Assembly: GCA_036003885.1 (NCBI GenBank)
Contig: DASYSA010000143.1
Location: forward strand, 1 to 8,490
DNA from: DASYSA01 sp036003885
GTDB lineage: Bacteria; Acidobacteriota; Blastocatellia; UBA7656
Length of the DNA stretch: 8,490 bases
Direction of reading: 5' to 3'
The notes under the pieces were generated by a model. It was not told where the DNA came from and searched no databases. It saw nothing but the letters and a program-made list of their open reading frames with translations. Made by a program: the position numbers and the translations under genes. Of the stretch, positions 5,468-8,490 are shown piece after piece. Each line of letters opens with the position of its first letter. Within the stretch, counting starts at the first letter, position 1.

Positions 5468-8308
5468 ATGTACAAAAACAGACTTCGTCTATCTTTACAC
5501 TTGCTGCTGCTCATTCTTGTGACAGCGGCGACCGCGTCATCTCAGTCCAGGATCACCAGTCCAAGGGAACAGCTTGGCTTCAACATCGGCGATGACTATC
5601 GACTCGCCAACTACGCACAATTGGTCGAGTACTGGAAGAAGCTTGATCAACAGTCCGACCGCATGAGCCTGGTTGAGATAGGTAAGACCGCCGAAGGCCG
5701 CACGATGTACATGGCCATCATCACCGCCCCCGAGAACCATAAGAAGCTGGAACGCTACAAGGAGATCGCGCGCCGGCTCGCACTGGTCGAGGGCCTCACC
5801 GATGAACAGGCGCACGCCCTCGCGGCTGAAGGTAAAGCCGTGGTCTGGATCGACGGCGGCCTGCACGCCACCGAGGTGCTGGGCGCTCAGCAACTGATGG
5901 AGACGGTGTACCAGTTTGTCAGTATGAACGACCCTGAAACCCTGCGCCTTCTCAGAGATGACATCATACTCGCGGTCTGTGTGAACCCAGACGGAATGGA
6001 TCTGGTGTCCAACTGGTATATGCGCGAACCTGATCAAACCAGGCGAGCGACGTCCGGGCTCCCGAGGCTCTATCAGAAGTCCATCGGCCATGACAACAAC
6101 CGCGACTTCTATATGGTCAATCAGCCTGAGACAGAAGCCATCAACCATGTTTTCTATCACGACTGGTTTCCCCAGATCGTCTACAACCACCATCAGACCG
6201 GTCCGGCCGGGACTGTATTGTTCGCGCCGCCCTTCCGGGATCCCTTCAACTACTATTGCGACCCGCTCATTCCGATGGGCATTGATCTTGTGGGAGCAGC
6301 GATGCACAACCGCTTTGTAGCCGAAGGCAAGCCGGGAGCGACGATGAGGTCGGGTTCCCCCTATTCGACTTGGTGGAACGGCGGCCTGCGTACGACTACC
6401 TACTTCCACAACATGATCGGACTCCTGACCGAGAGCATTGGGAATCCGACCCCGATGGAGGTTCCGTTCCTGCCGGCCCGGCAGCTGCCGAAAGGCGATC
6501 TGCCTTTTCCGGTGGCGCCCCAGACCTGGCACTTCCGCCAGTCGATCGACTACTCGGTCACCGCAAATCGAGCTGTTCTGGACGTCGCCTCCAAATATCG
6601 CGAGGAGTTTCTCTTCAATATATATAGGATGGGCAAGAACTCGATTGATAAGGGAAGCCGCGACAACTGGACCGTGCATCCGAAGATCATCGCCGAACTC
6701 CAGGCTGCCATCGCTAGGGACATGCCTCAAACGGCCAACCAGCCTGAAGGCGGCCGCAGGGCAGGTGATGCCGAAGGCGGCGACACGGCGGGGGGGCAGG
6801 CGTTCCAGCGGGGCGTGCCGGTTAAGTATTACGAGATGCTGCGAAACCCGGCGAATCGCGATCCTCGCGGTTACATCATTCCATCCGATCAGCCCGATTT
6901 CCTGACCGCTACAAAGTTCATCAACACCCTCGTCAAGAACGGCATCACGATTCACCAGGCGACCAGCGCATTCCAGGTCGCGGGCAAGAGCTACCCCGCG
7001 GGCTCTTACGTTATCAAGACTGCGCAGGCATTCAGACCGCACGTGCTCGACATGTTCGAGCCGCAGGATCACCCCGACGACATTCCTTATCCGGGTGGTC
7101 CGCCTACTCCGCCTTATGACAGCGCCGGCTGGACCCTCGCTTATCAGATGGGCATTCGGTTCGATCGACTACTGGAAGGGTTCGATGGGCCGTTTGAGAA
7201 GATCAACGGGCAGCAAAAGCCTCCTGCCGGAAGAATCGCGAAAAGCTCAAACGCAGCGGGCTATCTCTTGAGTCATCAGGTGAACGACGCATTTATCGCA
7301 ATCAACCGCTTGCTGGGATCGGGTGAGGAGGTCTACTGGTTGAAGAAGCCAATCGATGGGAACGGCAGGAGCTATGGGCCGGGCACGATCTTCATCCCTG
7401 CGAAGGCATCAACTCTTCCGAAGCTGGAGAAGCTGGCGAGTGACCTTGGGCTCAACTTTGATCCTGTAGCGAGCAGGCCTTCAGGTGCGGCCTTCAAGCT
7501 CAGGCCGTTGCGCATCGCACTGTGGGACCGTTATGGCGGATCGATGCCTTCGGGCTGGGTGCGATGGTTGCTCGAACGGTTCGAGTTTCCATTCACTGTC
7601 GTTTATCCCCAGACGCTGGACGCAGGCGATCTCGCGAGCAAGTTCGACGTTATTGTCTTCGTAGGCGGCGGCATACCCGCGCGCGATGCAAGGGGTGGCG
7701 GCGAGAACCCGAACGATAGAATGCCCGACCCCGAAAACGTCCCGGCGGAGTTCCGTGAGCGCATAGGCACCGTTACGGTGGCGAAGACGGTTCCGCAGTT
7801 GCGACAGTTCATGGAGCAGGGCGGGACGATTCTCTCGATTGGCACGTCCACCAGTATGGGAACGCATGCGGGTCTGCCTATCGCGAGTGCATTGGTAGAG
7901 AAGCTCACGGATGGCTCTGAGCGACCACTGCCGAGAGAAAAGCTGTATATTCCGGGATCAATACTTCAGATACGGGTCGACAATACAAACCCTCTGGCGT
8001 ATGGGCTGGGTGACAGAATTGATGTCTTCTTCGACAACAGTCCGGTATTCCGCTTGCGTCCAGAGGCTGCGATCAAAGGAGTGACGCCGGTCGCCTGGTT
8101 TGACAGTGACTCGCCACTCAGGAGTGGATGGGCGTGGGGCCAGAAGTATCTTCGAGATGGGGTGGCCGTTATAGACTCGAACGTGGGCAAGGGCAAGCTC
8201 TTTATGTTCGGGCCTGAGATCACGTTTCGGGCTCAGCCGCACGGCAGCTTCAAGTTCCTGTTCAATGGTATCTACTACGGAGGCGCCGAGTCGGTAACCC
8301 TTCAATAG
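5468..8308 (+). CDS. Secreted M14-family zinc carboxypeptidase with GATase-like C-terminal region
   Basis: A 946-residue exported metallopeptidase. Residues 1-26 are a signal peptide (MYKNR, then a Leu-rich core, then TAATASS). The M14 domain covers about 40-400. It has zinc ligands His133 and Glu136 in GGLHATE, substrate-binding Asn211-Arg212 in DNNRDF, the third zinc ligand His242 (or 241) in YNHHQTG, and catalytic Glu322 in LLTESIG, so it should be active. NPDGMD (173-178) is also typical of M14. A Gly/Ala/Glu-rich linker (about 420-448) leads to a second part. The section near 680-800 (LRIALWDRYGGSMPSGWVRWLLE, VIVFVGGG, LRQFMEQGGTILSIG) resembles the class-I amidotransferase-like fold found at the C-end of large M14 proteins of Acidobacteriota and Bacteroidota. 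The substrate is unknown; scavenging of external peptides or cell-wall turnover is possible. The longer in-frame ATG at 5453 would add five residues. Confidence 0.9.
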   Translation: MYKNRLRLSLHLLLLILVTAATASSQSRITSPREQLGFNIGDDYRLANYAQLVEYWKKLDQQSDRMSLVEIGKTAEGRTMYMAIITAPENHKKLERYKEIARRLALVEGLTDEQAHALAAEGKAVVWIDGGLHATEVLGAQQLMETVYQFVSMNDPETLRLLRDDIILAVCVNPDGMDLVSNWYMREPDQTRRATSGLPRLYQKSIGHDNNRDFYMVNQPETEAINHVFYHDWFPQIVYNHHQTGPAGTVLFAPPFRDPFNYYCDPLIPMGIDLVGAAMHNRFVAEGKPGATMRSGSPYSTWWNGGLRTTTYFHNMIGLLTESIGNPTPMEVPFLPARQLPKGDLPFPVAPQTWHFRQSIDYSVTANRAVLDVASKYREEFLFNIYRMGKNSIDKGSRDNWTVHPKIIAELQAAIARDMPQTANQPEGGRRAGDAEGGDTAGGQAFQRGVPVKYYEMLRNPANRDPRGYIIPSDQPDFLTATKFINTLVKNGITIHQATSAFQVAGKSYPAGSYVIKTAQAFRPHVLDMFEPQDHPDDIPYPGGPPTPPYDSAGWTLAYQMGIRFDRLLEGFDGPFEKINGQQKPPAGRIAKSSNAAGYLLSHQVNDAFIAINRLLGSGEEVYWLKKPIDGNGRSYGPGTIFIPAKASTLPKLEKLASDLGLNFDPVASRPSGAAFKLRPLRIALWDRYGGSMPSGWVRWLLERFEFPFTVVYPQTLDAGDLASKFDVIVFVGGGIPARDARGGGENPNDRMPDPENVPAEFRERIGTVTVAKTVPQLRQFMEQGGTILSIGTSTSMGTHAGLPIASALVEKLTDGSERPLPREKLYIPGSILQIRVDNTNPLAYGLGDRIDVFFDNSPVFRLRPEAAIKGVTPVAWFDSDSPLRSGWAWGQKYLRDGVAVIDSNVGKGKLFMFGPEITFRAQPHGSFKFLFNGIYYGGAESVTLQ

Positions 8309-8315
8309 ATTGCGG

Positions 8316-8490
8316 GTCAGAAGTCAGAAGTCAGAGGTCAGAGGTCAGAAGCCAGAGGTCAGAGGTCAGAAGTCAGAAGTCAGAGGTCAGAAGTCAGAGG
8401 TCAGACGTCGCAGACATGAGTTGTGTCTCTCAAACCTCTGACTTCTGGCTTCGGACTTGACCTCTGACTTCTGACCCCTGACTTCTGACC
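8316..8490. repeat. Head-to-head inverted heptamer array, unit GTCAGAA/G (runs off window)
   Basis: Thirteen heptamers in unbroken phase occupy 8316-8406: GTCAGAA or GTCAGAG, with one GCCAGAG at 8351 and a final GTCAGAC. After a unique centre (8407-8434) come opposed units from 8436 to the window end: CTCTGAC, TTCTGGC, TTCGGAC, a truncated TTGAC, CTCTGAC, TTCTGAC, CCCTGAC, TTCTGAC. The centre can fold as AGACA (8412-8416) with TGTCT (8424-8428) at the tip of the larger hairpin. The array begins 8 bases after the peptidase stop, so it could fold as the 3' end of that mRNA. The left arm has no stop codon in plus-strand frames, while the opposed arm has TGA recurring across all frames. The unit resembles heptamer repeats reported in cyanobacteria, but the right end is not visible here. 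Confidence 0.95.

Noticed and set aside
5537..7072. Long open frame (511 residues) on the minus strand inside the peptidase gene
   Set aside because: It lies wholly antisense to a clearly conserved M14 gene and its translation shows no recognisable domain or motif. Antisense frames of this size are common opposite GC-rich genes.

Overview
The window reads as a moderately GC-rich Gram-negative chromosome segment. My best guess is an Acidobacteriota (Blastocatellia-like) genome. The guess rests on the mix of a YbbP/LolC-like ABC exporter, a secreted DSP-type phosphatase, a very large secreted M14 peptidase and heptameric intergenic repeats. It is not shown by any marker gene.

Layout: (1) 39-671 (+) encodes a short HlyD/biotinyl-lipoyl-type periplasmic adaptor, probably membrane-anchored. 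(2) 672-914 is a convergent intergenic stretch with two hairpins that can act as terminators. (3) 915-1502 (-) encodes an exported dual-specificity-type phosphatase with an HCX5R loop. (4) 1503-1781 is a divergent promoter region. (5) 1782-2486 (+) encodes an ABC ATPase of the LolD/MacB/YbbA class. (6) 2464-2708 is an inverted (head-to-head) array of the heptamer AGGATCT. It overlaps the 3' end of the ATPase gene and stops 6 bases before the next start codon. (7) 2715-5252 (+) encodes a ten-helix, two-FtsX-domain permease, the partner of the ATPase. (8) 5253-5454 is intergenic with nothing convincing. (9) 5468-8308 (+) encodes a secreted M14-family zinc carboxypeptidase with a full set of catalytic residues and a long C-terminal region resembling a class-I glutamine-amidotransferase fold. 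(10) 8316 to the window end is a second head-to-head heptamer array with a different unit, GTCAGAA/G.

The ATPase and permease almost certainly form one type VII (mechanotransmission) ABC complex. The upstream adaptor would complete a tripartite exporter, although an oppositely oriented phosphatase gene separates it from the other two. The peptidase has its own ribosome site and no evident functional link.

The most unusual content is the pair of heptamer arrays. Their unit sequences are unrelated, but they share a 7-bp period, two opposed arms around a short unique centre that can itself fold, and a position directly at the 3' end of a gene. The first one supplies the last codons and stop of the ATPase and leaves the permease without a visible Shine-Dalgarno sequence.
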